Shown here: positions 24,656 to 37,535 of the stretch, one piece after another
Numbering within the stretch: the first letter of the stretch is position 1
Layout: every line of letters begins with the position of its first letter
Assembly (NCBI GenBank): GCA_050084985.1
Contig: JBITNC010000001.1
Span: forward strand, 103,664,001 to 103,728,000
Length of the DNA stretch: 64,000 bases
Direction: 5' to 3'
From: Nageia nagi
Lineage: Eukaryota; Pinophyta
The notes under the pieces: generated by a model
What the model was told of the DNA's origin: nothing
Database searches by the model: none
Seen by the model: only the letters and a program-made list of their open reading frames with translations
Translations under genes and position numbers: made by a program

Positions 24656-25529
24656 AGTTTGGCTAGCCTTGATGATTCAACTGCTTTTAACTCCTATTTT
24701 TTAGGATCCACTTGCTAAATATGTCATCTTGCAAAAAAGTAGGATCCCCAAATTTTGTGAAAATTAAGTAGGTACAACAATAACTAAAATAAAACAAAAT
24801 AAAAACAAAGTTAGATAAAATTGGATATACAATGATATGCATCATCCATTGGGTATGAACCAATATCAACATTCTCATTCACAATTGCATCATTAGTTTA
24901 GATGATAGTGGGTGAACTCTCAATAGCTATTTGAATAGCCGTTGGGACACCTAGGTCTTTACATGAATCTAAATTATGCATTGTATAATTTAAATATTCT
25001 TGTATTTCTCTTCATTCCCCATGGTTAGAAAATAGAATGAGGCTTGTTATCCTTCATTTATGCTTCATTAGTACACATGAGGTCTACTAATCACACTCCC
25101 ACCTTTATGGATCTTTTGGCTAGAAGGTAACTTCTATAGTCTAAACTATCTAGTAGTGGACCAAAATATTTTCCTAAAGTGTCTGCTATAACTATAGTCT
25201 CTAGGGTTAAAATACAAAATCTTTATTTTTTAGGCATAAAATGGAAGAAGAAAAAGCATATGATAGATTTACAATTTTTCATTGATACTATGATCAAAGA
25301 CCTTATTTTGATATGGTATTAAGCTAAATAACTATGTATTTTTGACTTCACTCATAATGGCTTTGTATTGGCTAGGTGAACATATCAAAAAGCTTAAACT
25401 AGCTGCAAGAAACAAAAATTATAGGTTAATCCATATGAAAATTCCTTCCACAAATTGATATTAGTCTTTACCAAGAGCAGGTACAAACTTTTCCCCATTG
25501 AGCAATTCATGATGCATGTGTTTAACTTC
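24656..25529. other. No recognisable feature
   Basis: AT-rich sequence with only short open frames. No LTR ends or motifs that I can name. Confidence 0.5.
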
Positions 25530-26620
25530 TATAGAAGCTTCATTATCTATAGGAGTCAACTAATCTTAATCTTGATGGACTTGATATTCTTCTTGGACTT
25601 CATGTTCTTTCTAGAATTCATGTTTTTCCTTGCCAAAGGTTGGAAAATATAAGAACTAAGGCATAAGAATTATCAAAGTGTAGCCATGATATTTCTTATT
25701 AATAAGTTGGAATCTTGTTTCTGGTTCTAGCTTTTCCAATGTATAATCTTGCTTTGTTTCTACTGATACTCCCTGATCTTATGAAAATAAAATATTATTT
25801 GAAATACCATCAATATCTATGAACTAATAATTTGATGATTTATATGATGGCATGTCTTCTTCTTACAAACAATAAAGAAATAGGAATATCAATAACCCAA
25901 TTACCCAATGATTTTTATGGTTTGGCTCTTCTTTGGCTTCATGTTTTCCATATAGAATGAGATATTCATCTAATTTTGGTTCAAGGCACATGGATTTAGG
26001 GCTCATGTAGTTTTTTTTGGTATCAAAATAACCAAATCCTAAATGATAATCTAACTATTCATTATTTGCATCCACTAGTTCCAATTCTATCATATTTGCT
26101 TGATATTCTTTTTCTTGTAAAGATAAGAATTTAGCAATTATGAGATCCCATTCTTTAACTTCATCTTTGTAATTTGAATTTAAGGATTCATTTAGTTCCA
26201 TATCAATGAAAGGATTTGAGCCACCAAATTTTGGATAAGAATTTAATTGATGATTAATCCCCATATCAATAATGTCCTTTTTAGACCCTGTATCTTTTGG
26301 CTAATCATCAAAGAAGAACATAAAATTAAATTTGTCTAAAATATATATGAAGAGGTGGAGAATCATATTTATCTAAAATATATACCCATTCTTCACTCAA
26401 TAAAATTAGTAATGGAATTGGGATATCCATAACTAGGATGTCTAGGAAGTGTTATACTTTTGGCCCTTTAAGGTTCATGAAAACATTCTTCAACAACCCC
26501 ATTATTAGTATTTCATCATTCTTATATTTTAGAATCTTTTTATCACTTACAATTGGAATAAGGATAGCTTCACAACATACTATATAGGGCATTATATCCA
26601 CATGAAAACCAAGACATACC
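25530..26620 (-). pseudogene. Decayed long reading frame, possible gypsy protease region
   Basis: From 26264 to about 25530 one minus-strand frame reads coherently for about 245 codons with scattered stops. It is rich in D, E, K and P, for example an E-P-K-L-D-E-Y-L segment. Upstream, at 26600-26380, another stretch reads I-M-G-L-L-K-N-V-F-M-N-L-K-G, then D-I-L-V-M-D-I-P-I-P. This resembles the strand order around the flap and closing part of Ty3/gypsy proteases. No catalytic D-S/T-G was found. It could be a retroelement gag-pol remnant or an unrelated dead gene. Confidence 0.35.
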
Positions 26621-26990
26621 AAATAATTATGAAATATTTCCTCTTTAATGTAAATAGATAATGGAAATGGATGACGTTCCTATACTTTTTAGAATGTCTC
26701 TTTATTGGAAACTCAACACATGTCTCAAGGAAAGTTTTGTATCTTTTGAGTTTAATGGCCAGTCAGTACCCTATAGACTAGCTTGCCAATAAATCCTCTA
26801 CTAACTAGCCCCTAAATGTGTCAACCAATCCTCATCCCATTGGCTAGACCTATCCAATAGATTTTCAAACTATCGGTTAGGACTAGATTTTAAGTGCTTC
26901 CTTACTTTATATTCTCAAGGTATTTTTTGGCTTTCTTGTGAATTTTTCTTTTGCATTTCAGCTTGCCATGGAGTATTCAACATGTGTAAA

Positions 26991-27238
26991 TGTTCTTGGC
27001 ATTAGCTACTATATTAGAATACTTATATATTAGTTTAGTTAGGTTAATGCAAGTATTATATTACTATAGTTCATAATTTCTTATAACTCTCACCATTGAA
27101 GAGTGAATAAAACTTCATTAGTAAACTTCAAATATTGCAATCTAGTATTTACATTAATTAAACTTGTTCCTATTTTGTTCCACTTACTATTATTATAACT
27201 TAGCTCCAATTTTATTTATTTGAATTCTCTTGAATTCA
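26991..27238 (+). repeat. Possible 5' LTR of Copia-4
   Basis: The right end is CA at 27238, six bases before a PBS-like site. The left end TGTTCTTGG at 26991 is a guess. No partner LTR survives in the window, so the extent is unproven. Confidence 0.3.
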
Positions 27239-27243
27239 TCGTT

Positions 27244-27255
27244 TGGTATTGAAGC
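27244..27255 (+). other. Decayed primer binding site of Copia-4
   Basis: TGGTATTGAAGC, differing from the Met-tRNA PBS TGGTATCAGAGC at two positions, placed about 100 bases before a recognisable Copia gag. Confidence 0.65.
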
Positions 27256-27347
27256 TTTACTGGGTCTTAGTTGGGTTTGAGAAAGCCTATGGCATTTCAC
27301 AATTGTAAAGGTTTCTTATAGAGTCTTGATTTCTTTATTTGTAGGTA

Positions 27348-28200
27348 TAATGGTTAGCAACACGAGCTCATCAATTCCTATTCTAGAGTTTGATGGCAAT
27401 GACTATGAGTACTAGAGCATAAAGATATAAAATTTTCTCATAGGAAAAGATTTGTGGGACATTATTGATGATGGATACATAGAGACAACAAATTGGAGCA
27501 CTCTTTTAGCAGATGATAAGAAAACCAAGAAGGTATGTAGGAGTAATAACTCTCTTTTTCTATCTCACCTCCAAGTAGCTCTTGAAAAGAGAATTTTTCC
27601 CATAATTTTAGGTTGCAATAAATCCAAATATGATTTGAAAGTATTGAAGTAAGGATTCAAAGGGAGCGAACAAGTTAAAGAAGTGAAGTTGCAAGCTCTA
27701 AGGAAAGAATTTGAGACTCTCAAGATGAGGGAAACTAAGAAAGATTTAGATTACTATGTTAGACTTAAGGAGATTGTAAATAAGATGTTAACTCTTAAAG
27801 AGACTTTGGAAAAGGGAGTACCCATTTGAAAACTTCTAAGATCTATCTCAAAGAAGTGGAATCACATTGATGTGATCTTGATGAAAACTAAAGATCTCTC
27901 TCAAATGGAGATTGATATTCTTATTAGCTCTCTTATGTCTCATGAAGAGAGGATGTATGATGACCTAGTTCAATCTAGTAAAGAGGAGAAAACCTTTGCT
28001 ATTGAAGAAGGTGAATCAAGCTCAAATAGAAATTGAAGAGGAAGAGGTAGAAGCTAGCAAAGAGGTAGAGGCAAAGGTATAGGAAGAGAAGGATATTCAA
28101 ACATAAGAGGAAGAGGTAGAGGCAATAGTGATAAGAGGAATGCTTAATGCATTTAGTATAATAAATACATGCATTATGAGAGGGAGTATAGAGAAAAACA
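27348..28200 (+). pseudogene. Copia-4 gag, decayed
   Basis: Begins at an ATG with a typical Copia gag N-terminus (P-I-L-E-F-D-G-N-D-Y, then L-W-D-I-I-D-D-G-Y). It continues past stops through a R-R-E-F-E-T-L-like helix region, an R-G-R-G-R-G-rich linker at 28030-28130, and a decayed zinc knuckle near 28144-28190 (C-I-x-Y-N-K-Y-M-H-Y-E). Confidence 0.8.
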
Positions 28201-28316
28201 AGTAGCTGGTGGTGAAGGAAGAGAAAAAAATTATGGAGAGGAAGAAGAGTATGGTGAAAATATATTTCTTTCCATGGAGGAGACAACCAATGTAGCTAAA
28301 AAAAAGTGAAGAAACT

Positions 28317-28904
28317 TTGTTCCTAGATATCAGTTTCTCAAACCATATGATCAAAAAGGATGATTTGCTCTCATCCATTGATCATTCTTACAAGTCAAGA
28401 ATTAAGCTTGGTAATAATTATGCAATAGATGTGGCTACTAAAGGAATGTTTGTGGTGCCTACCAAGTATGGATTGAATAAAGTGAGTAATGTTTACCACA
28501 CTTTTGATATGGATCATAGTTTGCTTAGTATCATGCAAATTATGGAGAACAACTACAAGTTGATTTTTGAAGATGGAACATGTAAGATTTTTTACAAGAA
28601 TCATGGGAACAAACATGTTAATACTGTTAATATGATTGCAAACTAGTTATTTTCATTGAATCTTGGAGATAAAGGGGACAATCATCTTTCAAATATGGTT
28701 GTAAATGATATCTCTTGGTTATGGCATATTAGATTTGGTCACTTGAATTTTAATATTTTGAAGCTATCTCATGATCTAATTTATGGTTGCATCTTATTCA
28801 ATATCCAAAATCTTTTTGTGAAGCTTGTGTTTTGGGCAAGAAAGGTAAAAATTGGATCATGGGAAAGCATGGAGGACCTCATTCCCACTACTATTGGTGC
28901 ATAA
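28317..28904 (+). pseudogene. Copia-4 protease and pre-integrase region
   Basis: The 109-codon frame 28317-28646 starts with F-L-D-I-S-F-S-N-H-M, the decayed form of the protease site L-D-S-G-x-S-N-H-M: the active D-S-G is now D-I-S. The frame 28656-28904 holds the pre-integrase motif W-L-W-H-I-R-F-G-H-L-N. The zinc-binding cysteines are partly lost. Confidence 0.85.
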
Positions 28905-29480
28905 TTTATGTGTACCAATGAAATCCAAGAGTATTGATATGAATTCCTATTTCCTCACTTTTGTTGATGATTTTAGTAGAATGTGCTAGGTTTATTTCCT
29001 CAAACATAAAGATGAGGAATTTGAGTATTATAAGGAATTCAAAGAGTTAGTTGAGAATAAGAGTGAGCATAAATTAAATGTGTTATAAGTGATAGAAGGG
29101 GAGAGTATGCCTCTACTAAATTTACTAAGTTTTGTAAAGAAAATGGTATTAGAAGGCAATATACTACAACCTATACTCCTCAACATAATGGAGTGGCTAA
29201 GAGAAAAAAATAGAACTATCATGGAGATGGCAAGATGTTTATTGCAATCTAAACAATTGCATAACATGTATTGGGTTAAAGTAGTGAGAACACCCAATTA
29301 CATTTTAAATAGATTCTCAACTAGTACAATTGAAATAAAGACTCCTTTCGAAGCTTGGTATGACAAAAAGCCAATTGTCTAACATTTCAAAGTTTTTGGT
29401 TTTTTGGCATATGCTCATGTGCCAAAAGAATACAAAAAAAATGATATGATAAGAGTGAACCATGTGTATTAATTGGGTAT
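28905..29480 (+). pseudogene. Copia-4 integrase, decayed
   Basis: The catalytic core is spread over shifted frames: T-F-V-D-D-F-S-R at about 28960-28985, then T-P-Q-H-N-G-V-A-K-R-K-N at about 29170-29215. There the third catalytic residue, Glu in V-V/A-E-R, has become Lys. The tail P-F-E-A-W-Y-D-K-K-P is at 29340-29380. Confidence 0.85.
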
Positions 29481-29989
29481 AGTGAAGAGAGTAAAGCATA
29501 TAGTCTTTAGTAGATGAATAATTGTGTCCAGGGATATGATTTTTTAGTAGATGAATAACTATGGAAAAAAATAAAAATACAATGTGGATATTGGAGGAGA
29601 AGTTACCAGCCATGAAAACACTTTAAATTTGAACAATGTACACCCTAAGAGATTCAATTCTCTTCAAAATCTTCAAGTGGTGCATTCAAGTCTTCCATAA
29701 AGTACCTCCAACAACTCCAAATCCAATCCTAATTCTCCTTCAAGTGGAGGTTATCCAAATGTAATTTAAGATGTGATGAAGATAAAAAAGGCCAAAAATA
29801 TTTTCAAAACCATCCTCCTTCTCAGGTTTTAGACCCAAACTTTCATCAAAGGCTCAATAGAAGTTAATTTCATGAAATAGAAAATTTTGTGAAGCAACTT
29901 AATGATATGGAAATAGATGAAGACCCAAAGGGGGATATGGTTAATTATGCATTGTGTGCATCACAAAATGTTATTTTTTCTAATTTTTG

Positions 29990-30379
29990 ATCCATATTGT
30001 TATGAGGAATCTTACACCAAAAATATGTGGTTGAAGGCCATGCAATAAGAACTTCATTCAATTAAAAAGAATGATGCTTGGGAACTTTGTAAGTTACCCA
30101 AAGGCAAGAGATGTGTAGGCTCCAAGTGGGTCTACAAAACTAAATACAATAGTAATGGAATAATTTAAATACATAAAGCAAGATTGATTTCCCAAGGGTC
30201 AACACAAAAATATGGTGTGGATTTTGAGGATACTTTTGCACTAGTTGCAAGATAAGAAATAATAGGAATGCTTCTTTTATTGGCTTCCCAAAAGTAGTGG
30301 AATGTACATCACATGGATGTAAAGGGTGCATTCTTTAATTCTACATGGATGATGAGTTTTATATGCAAAAACCTCAAAA
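29990..30379 (+). pseudogene. Copia-4 RT N-terminal part, cut by Copia-3
   Basis: Reads W-E-L-C-K-L-P-K-G-K, S-K-W-V-Y-K-T-K, D-F-E-D-T-F-A-L-V and H-H-M-D-V-K-G-A-F-F across frames, the standard order of Copia RT. It stops at 30379, where the LTR of Copia-3 begins. The rest of the RT does not reappear on the far side. Confidence 0.85.
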
Positions 30380-32676
30380 TGTACCTTAAAACTTAGAACT
30401 AAATAAAAATCTAAACTCAAAATAATCACACAAATTGCATTGCACAACACAAGATTTATAGTGGAAACCCAATGTGGGAGAAACCACTCTTCAAAGGACT
30501 ATTTGGATTCCCATACAAATTTAGCCTTAAAATTAAGGGAAAATTTTATAATATTTTTGTAGCACCAACCCATGGAATTTAGCAACACCTACTGCAAGGA
30601 ACACCAACCCCTATTGACAAGCAACAACTTGACAAATCTAAAATTCTTTGATAAAAATTATAAATCCTATCACAAGACCTTGAGTGGTCTAGCTCATAAA
30701 ATATTCTTCTCTAAAATATTCTCACACTCTATACATTGATAATTTTTTTTCATACATACTGATCGATCCAAAAACATTCTTTGAAAACTCATCCTAAACA
30801 CATGCAAAACAAAAAAGCTTTATTCAACTAAAACCCTCTTCTTGTAACTCAACCAAAACCCTTCTCTACAACCTATAAATAAAAACTCCACTCCAAAGAA
30901 ATGCAAACTTACAACTTTTTTAAAAATATTTTTGCAACAACATTCTTATACCCTCTATCTCTCTCCATTCTTCATGTGCAACTTATCTCACAAAGATATG
31001 TAGCCATTCAACTTTCAAAACTTCAACTTCTACACAAAAAATTACCAATTTAGACCATAAGATGAGGTCTTTTAGATATCAATCACATATTCTCATGGAA
31101 AGACATACAAAATAATAGATATTAAAATTCTAGACCCCACAGACAAAAAATTGGGCTCAAACAAAGCTACCAATCAAAAGTTATTATCAAAATAGTGAGA
31201 AACCCTTTATTATCTCATTTTTCACTCTTTGCTTGAGAGAAAATGAAAAAACCCACTCCTTTTTGAAACTCCTCCATCTCATAAAGATCTTTTCGCATTT
31301 CCTTTTTGTTTTTATTCTTTCTTTTGTTGGTCAAACTCATTACATTTTTTATTTAAATATATCACATACATTTAATTTTCAATAATGATCATTCTATCAA
31401 ACAATTCACATTCCTATGTAATCTCGAGAGGAGGCATTTTTTCAAACAATTTGTAGCCATTCTTAGCCATAAAAAATATTCAATTTTTCATATAAATTTG
31501 AGAGGAAAGTTTTCAAACAATTCACATGCCAAAACTGGAAAAATAGGAAAAAAGAGCTCTAAAGGCATTTTTGAAGAGCCATAGCTTCTTACTAGGTGCA
31601 CAGTTTACCACAAAATTTGGAAGTATTCTTAATATAACCAAATATATTATGTCCAAATTTTAAGGTTCAAATCCTCATAGTTTACACACATAAATTATCA
31701 CAATGTGGCCTCTAAAGAAGATTTGTAGACATTTCATCAAAAAGTTTGCATAACAAGTCTAAAAGGAAATATGAAAAAATGAATTAGAGCAATTTTTCAA
31801 AAGCTATAACACTTTAATATGAATATGGATTCTAACAAAACTTGAAAAAATTGTTTATAATATATTCATATACCATCACCATGAATTTCATCAACTAAAT
31901 CCTTCCAAATAGTTCACTATACCTCCAACAAAGTGGCCTCCAATGCTGATTTCGTAGGCATTTTGTCAAATAATTCACATGCTTACTTTTGTGCACATTA
32001 GAGATACTAATACTTTGGGATCTTAAATCAAAATGATTAAAGATACAAAGTTGCTCATCTCACCAAGTGATACATGTACAAAATTTGAAATTCCAAATTT
32101 GAATACTTCAAGAGCTCGAAGCAACCATCCAACTATTTCCATGACTTAGCCAAAATTCATGCCTAGAATTGTGAAACATTACAAAGTGGCATTTCGCACC
32201 TTGCACCATTTCTACCTTGGTTACTACCTTCATCCAAAATTTTGACCACATCATATTGGTATATATTACTATATCTAATTTAAATTTAAGCCTTTGATTT
32301 AGCACCATTTTCTTGTAATTTGACTTGCATAAAGCCAATTTCACATAGATTTTTGACTACTCCAAAATCCACAAGAGCATATGAAATTGAACTGACATGG
32401 AATATGACCATTTCAATACTGCACACAACTTTTTTATCATCCCAAAAATTTATCCAAACTATTTATGGTTTTCCATCATCTTTTGTTTGCATTTTGGCCC
32501 CCTATATGGCTTTTGGTACCTTATGACAACTTTTGGTCCCCTTGTTGTTTTTGTGTTTGAAAACTTTGCAAATCTTATTGATGTCATTCCTTTAACATTT
32601 GTAATCATGGTAACCATATGCAAAATAATATTATTGGGTTGAAAACAAACACAACACCATTGCATCATACTCAACA
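30380..32676 (-). repeat. Copia-3 3' LTR (2,297 bp)
   Basis: The minus strand starts TGTTGAGTATGATGC directly after the PPT and ends GGTACA at 30380. Unusually long for Copia. It contains several recurrences of 'cattttgtcaaacaattcac'-type phrases. It aligns with 37536-39325. Confidence 0.88.
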
Positions 32677-32690
32677 ATCTCCCCCTTTGG
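32677..32690 (-). other. Copia-3 polypurine tract
   Basis: The minus strand reads CCAAAGGGGGAGAT directly before the 3' LTR. Confidence 0.9.
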
Positions 32691-33039
32691 AATTGTTGGC
32701 AACACATGCAAAAACCTATTACTCTTCCCCCCTTTTGATAACAAAAACAAAGGGGTGCCTTGAACTCCCCTTGATTTCATACACACAATACTCATGTGTA
32801 AATTAGTATATAAGAGAACATAATTATATAGTAGTAAAAAGATAAGAAAGTACAAAATTACTCCTCCTAAGATTGTGTGTCCAAAAGCTAGTCAATGCTT
32901 AGGAAATGTCACCACTCCCAATTTCTTTTGTAAGTACTCAAAACCTTCCTTGGGTAATGGTTAAGTGAATATATCCAATACTTTCTCTAATGTGAAAACA
33001 AATTCCAAATTACTCTCCTTCTACAACCTTTTCATTTAA

Positions 33040-34330
33040 GAAATGGTACTGAATGGTAATTTGTTAAGTTCTTGAATCCATGATTGGATTCTTAGAAATA
33101 TTGATTACACTTTTGCTATCACACATAATTGAAATAGACTTAGTGATCTAAATACCTAAACCCTTCATCATTTTTTTCACCTACAATAACTATGTACAAC
33201 ATGATATCATTGATATGATGATACTGATTCCTACTACTTACTATGCCAACCAATAAGATTGTTGCCTAAGTAAAATGCGCCACCATTGGTGCTCTTCCTA
33301 TCATCTACACACCCTTCTCAATTTGTATCTAATAAAGTAATGAGTGTGAAATTCTTTCCCTTGTTATACCATAGGACATAGTCCATTATACATTTGAGGT
33401 ACCAAAAAATCTTCTTTACTACAATCACATGTGTCTCCTTTGGATTCACCTAAAACTATGCAACCATGTACACTACTTGAAGTATATTAGATCTAGTAGC
33501 TATCAGATACAATGGGATCCTAATCATTGACATGTACATATTTTGATCCATTGATGAGCATTTATCATCCTTTATAAGCTTGCATCATGTAGTCATAGGA
33601 GTGCTAACAAGCTTGCAATCCTCCATAGTGAACTTTTTTAGCATCTTCATTATATACTTGATTTGCAAAATAAAAATACCATTCTTTAATTGATTAACTT
33701 GCACACTTAGAAAATATGAAATTTCACCTATCATTAACATATCAAACTATGTTTGCATCTGGTTAGCAAAGTCTTTACACATTTCATCTTTGCTACCTCC
33801 ATAAATAATATCATCTACATAAATTGTAATGAAAACTTGATGATTATTTTTAGATTTAACATAAAGATTACTATCCACCATACCCTTTTTGAAACCCTAC
33901 AGATGAAGATATGCATCATGCCTATGGTACTTGGTTTAGATCAAAAAGTGCTTTTTTTCAATTTATACACAAATTTTGGGTTCTCACTTATCTGAAATCC
34001 ATTTGGCTACTCAATGTGGACTTCCTCCTTAATATTTCCATTCAAAAATGTTGATTTTACATCCATTTGATAAACCTTGAATTTTTTGTACACTATGAAA
34101 GAAAGAAACATGTAAATAAGCTCTAATCTAGCCATGGGAACAAAGGTATCCTTTGCAAACCAACCTTGCTTTATTTCTTATCACCTTCCCATCTTCACTA
34201 AGCTTGTTACAAAACATCCACTTGTTGCCAATCACATTTTTATTCTTGGGACTTAGTACCAACTCCCAAGTATGATTTTTTAAAATCTAGTCTAACTCCT
34301 CATCCATTGAATTGATTCAACTCTTATCCT
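33040..34330 (-). pseudogene. Copia-3 RT and RNase H, decayed
   Basis: RT keeps Y-V-D-D-I-I-Y-G-G at 33793-33821, with the Y-V-D-D codons at 33810-33821. N-terminal RT blocks lie at 34000-34260. RNase H is marked by I-M-C-D-S-K-S-V-I at about 33098-33145, with its C-terminal part at about 33030-33070. Stops and shifts are frequent. Confidence 0.85.
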
Positions 34331-34577
34331 AACTTGCCTCTACAACATTCTTTGGTTCTATACTTGAAAGAAGGGAATACATTCATTTTGTTCTTCTCCT
34401 TTTCTAAACTCTAGTACTTGGGTCTCCAATTATTTGATCACTTGGATGATGCATTTGCCACATACCTATTTTGTGTTTACAATTTTCCTCTATTTTTGAA
34501 TCACTATGTGAGTCACCAAAGCCATTCTTTGGTTTCTTTTCTAGTTGGTCCTCTACCTCATTTGTCTTAATTTATTC

Positions 34578-35350
34578 TTAATAAACCAAAAAACATTCAT
34601 CATTATCTTTTAGAGGTACTCTCATCTCATCAATCTTGACATTCATACTCTCAATAATTTTTTTGAGTCTTTTACTATAACACTTGTAAGCCTTGCCTAT
34701 TTTTGAGTAACCAAGGAATGTACCTTCTTCAAACTTGCTAAGATTTTGTTTCATCCTCTTGATGTAGCACTTACTCCCAAAGACTTTAAAGTATGTTGCT
34801 GATGCATTTTTTCCAAACCATAACTCATAAGGTGTCTTACTCTCATGAGGCCTCAACATACATATAATTTGAATATAAACCATATTGTGGACTACTTCTT
34901 TCCAAAACCTATCAGCTATGTTGTTTTTTGTCAACATTGTTTGTGTCATTTCTTAAACTGACATATTCTTTCATTCCACCACACCATTTTGTTGAGATGT
35001 CCATGCTACACAAAATTATCTGCTAATATTGTACTTGTGACAAAACTCATTGAAATCATCTAAAATAAACTCACCTCCTCTATCCAATCTCAAATATTTG
35101 ATCCTCCTCCCAACCTAATTTTTCTTGTTGGTTCTTGAAGGTCTCAAATTTTTCAAGAGCTTCTAACTTGTATTTTAAAAACAATATCCATATCATCTTA
35201 GAATAATTATCTATTCATAATATGAAGTACTTATCTCCATTTATACTTTGCTTCCTCATAGGACCACATAAATTAGTATGAACAAGCTCTAGGGGTTTGC
35301 TAGAATAATACTCCTTTTTTTTCAAAGTGGATCTAGTGAGCTTACCCTTT
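34578..35350 (-). pseudogene. Copia-3 integrase, decayed
   Basis: The 123-codon frame 34949-34578 is the integrase C-terminal half: F-W-K-E-V-V, T-P-Y-E-L-W-F-G, F-K-V-F-G-S-K-C-Y-I, F-L-G-Y-S. The catalytic core at about 34950-35330 is in broken frames. Confidence 0.82.
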
Positions 35351-36159
35351 TGACATGAAGAATAAATACTATTTGGTGGTTTCTCTATACTTGGGATATC
35401 TCAAATTGATCTCTTTGTATTGATTTTGACTTTGTCAAAGCTGATGTGTCTAAGTCTCTTATACCAAAGCTAATCTTCATCCTCTTTTTTGAGTAAGCAT
35501 GATCCCTCTAAAGTCTCTATTAGTGTATACAAATTTGTATACAGGATTCTTTTTCTTCTTTTGAATTTTCCTTCTCTTTCCATTCCTCCTTAACACTTGT
35601 CTTGGTTTTCAATATTGTCTCTTCTTTTTTGATTTGTTGTATGTATCTCTTTGGAATCTTTCTATTTTATCTCATGCCCTATGATTGAAAAGATCTTCTT
35701 TGAAATTGATTGGAAGAGAATGTACTCCTACAATTTCTTGCAATATGAGCATAGTTGTTGTAGTTATAACATTGTATTGAATAATCCATCAATGGTGCAA
35801 AGGTGTTTCTACTTGAGAAGTTTCTTAGACTTACATTATATTTGCAGTGAGAGATTATATGTCTATACCCACTGCACTCAAAATAATAACCAAAAAAGGA
35901 TTGAGTGAACTTGGGTTATGGGATTTACCACATTGTAGTAGATGCCAAAAATCTTCTTCTCTTTTAATAAGCAACATGTATGAATCCATCACTGTTCATA
36001 TCCCTATCATTTGTATCAATGTTGTTTTGGTTTGCATAACATGGTTTTGCTTGATTGATCAATTTCTTTTCTTTTTTGATTTCTATTTTTTTTATTGCAT
36101 CTTTGGAGGTTTTTCCTTTTTCAAAACCCTAACCAAATTTAATATTTGGTGATCTTTGG

Positions 36160-37470
36160 CTTTTTAGCATTTCATATAACTTTAAGGATCCTCCCTTGAG
36201 TTGATGATACCCACTAATCTTATGACTCATCTCTTCCAATTGAAGACTCAACCCTGTAATCTCTACTTCCAATTTGCTATAGTACTTAACTTTGGTAGTT
36301 AATTGTTCTTCAAGATCCTCAATTATTTTTTGTATTTTTTCTACCTACACTTTTAAGCTTATGATAATTTTATATGCATTATCAAGTTTTTGAGAATTTT
36401 TCCTATGCCTTTTCCTTTCTATCTCTAATTCTTCTAGAGTTGCAATTAGTTCTCCTTCTAGATTGATTTCAACTTCAATTTTTTCTTCATTGATTTCTTC
36501 TTCCAATTTTTGTTTAGTTTTTGGTTTTTACCCTTTTAATGCCATGAAGAGAGCTTCCCTAAACTCTTATTTTGAATCTTCATTTGAGCTAGCTTATGAT
36601 GAACTAATGTTCTTAGAAATAAAGCTTTTCTTCTTGAAATTACCTTTTCAAAAATTCAATTTTGTATTCTAGCCACTTCTCTCTTTGTGTGAACTTTCAT
36701 ATCTTTACTCTTCTCATTGTGTGGACATTTCATTGCAAAATACCCTATGCCTCCACAATTGAAATATTTAAATGGTAAATTTTCTTTATATTTACCTTTT
36801 CTTCCCTTCTTTAATTTACTAACAAAGTATGCTTCTAATTTGTCTAAAGATTCTTCTTCTTGTGACTCCTATTTTTCTTTTATATTTTTATTTTATTTGA
36901 AATTAGCTTCCCTATCTATGGATTTGGACTTATCCATTTTCATTTCATAGGCTATTAGTGAACCATGCCTTTCATCCATACTAAAAGCATGTAAATCCTT
37001 TGCCTCTTCTATCGCTAAAATTTTTGAATCAAATATTTGAGGAAGAGAATGTAATACCTTTTTCACAATCATGGACTGTTCAACCTTTTCTTCAATTATT
37101 CTAATTTAATTGATGACTTCATCTCTCTCATTATTACTTTTTAGCTTATCCCATATTTCTTTTTTGAAGTGCAATTCATAACTCTTAATAGTTCAATATC
37201 CACTAACCCACACATGATGGCATTCTTTGCCTTTGAGTTATTCTCATATGCCTTCTTATCTTTTGGATGTGTGAGAGGTGTAGTAGGTGTAGTATAGCCA
37301 TTTTAAACAACCTCCTAGATATCATATCCTAATGCATTGAGATATGTTTGCATTCTGATTCTCCAAAAAGGAATAGTTACTGCCATCAAATAATGGAGCT
37401 TTGTTTGATGAAAAACCTTCACCTAAAGCTGTAGTGTCACTTTCAAGATCTCCCTAACTGATTTAACCAA
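36160..37470 (-). pseudogene. Copia-3 gag, decayed
   Basis: Minus-strand gag with a decayed zinc knuckle at 36717-36770 (F-N-C-G-G-I-G-Y-F-A-M-K-C-P; the first Cys and the His are lost). A Lys/Glu-rich coiled region follows it at 36180-36480. The gag N-terminal part is near 37100-37400. Confidence 0.65.
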
Positions 37471-37474
37471 AATA

Positions 37475-37497
37475 AGAACTTGATCTAATACTAATTG
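37475..37497 (-). other. Probable decayed PBS of Copia-3
   Basis: The minus strand reads AATTAGTATTAGATC, resembling TGGTATCAGAGC with several changes, about 40 bases inside the 5' LTR end at 37536. Confidence 0.45.
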
Positions 37498-37535
37498 TTG
37501 AACTATGCATGACACTAAGAGGGTGCATGAATTAG

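Noticed and set aside
25530-26620. Possible endogenous pararetrovirus fragment
   Set aside because: No movement protein, coat protein, RT or RNase H pattern could be read. The only hint is a protease-like strand order shared with gypsy elements.
28097-28378. Minus-strand hydrophobic frames at 27999-28378
   Set aside because: Shadows of the Arg/Gly-rich gag linker of Copia-4 on the plus strand.
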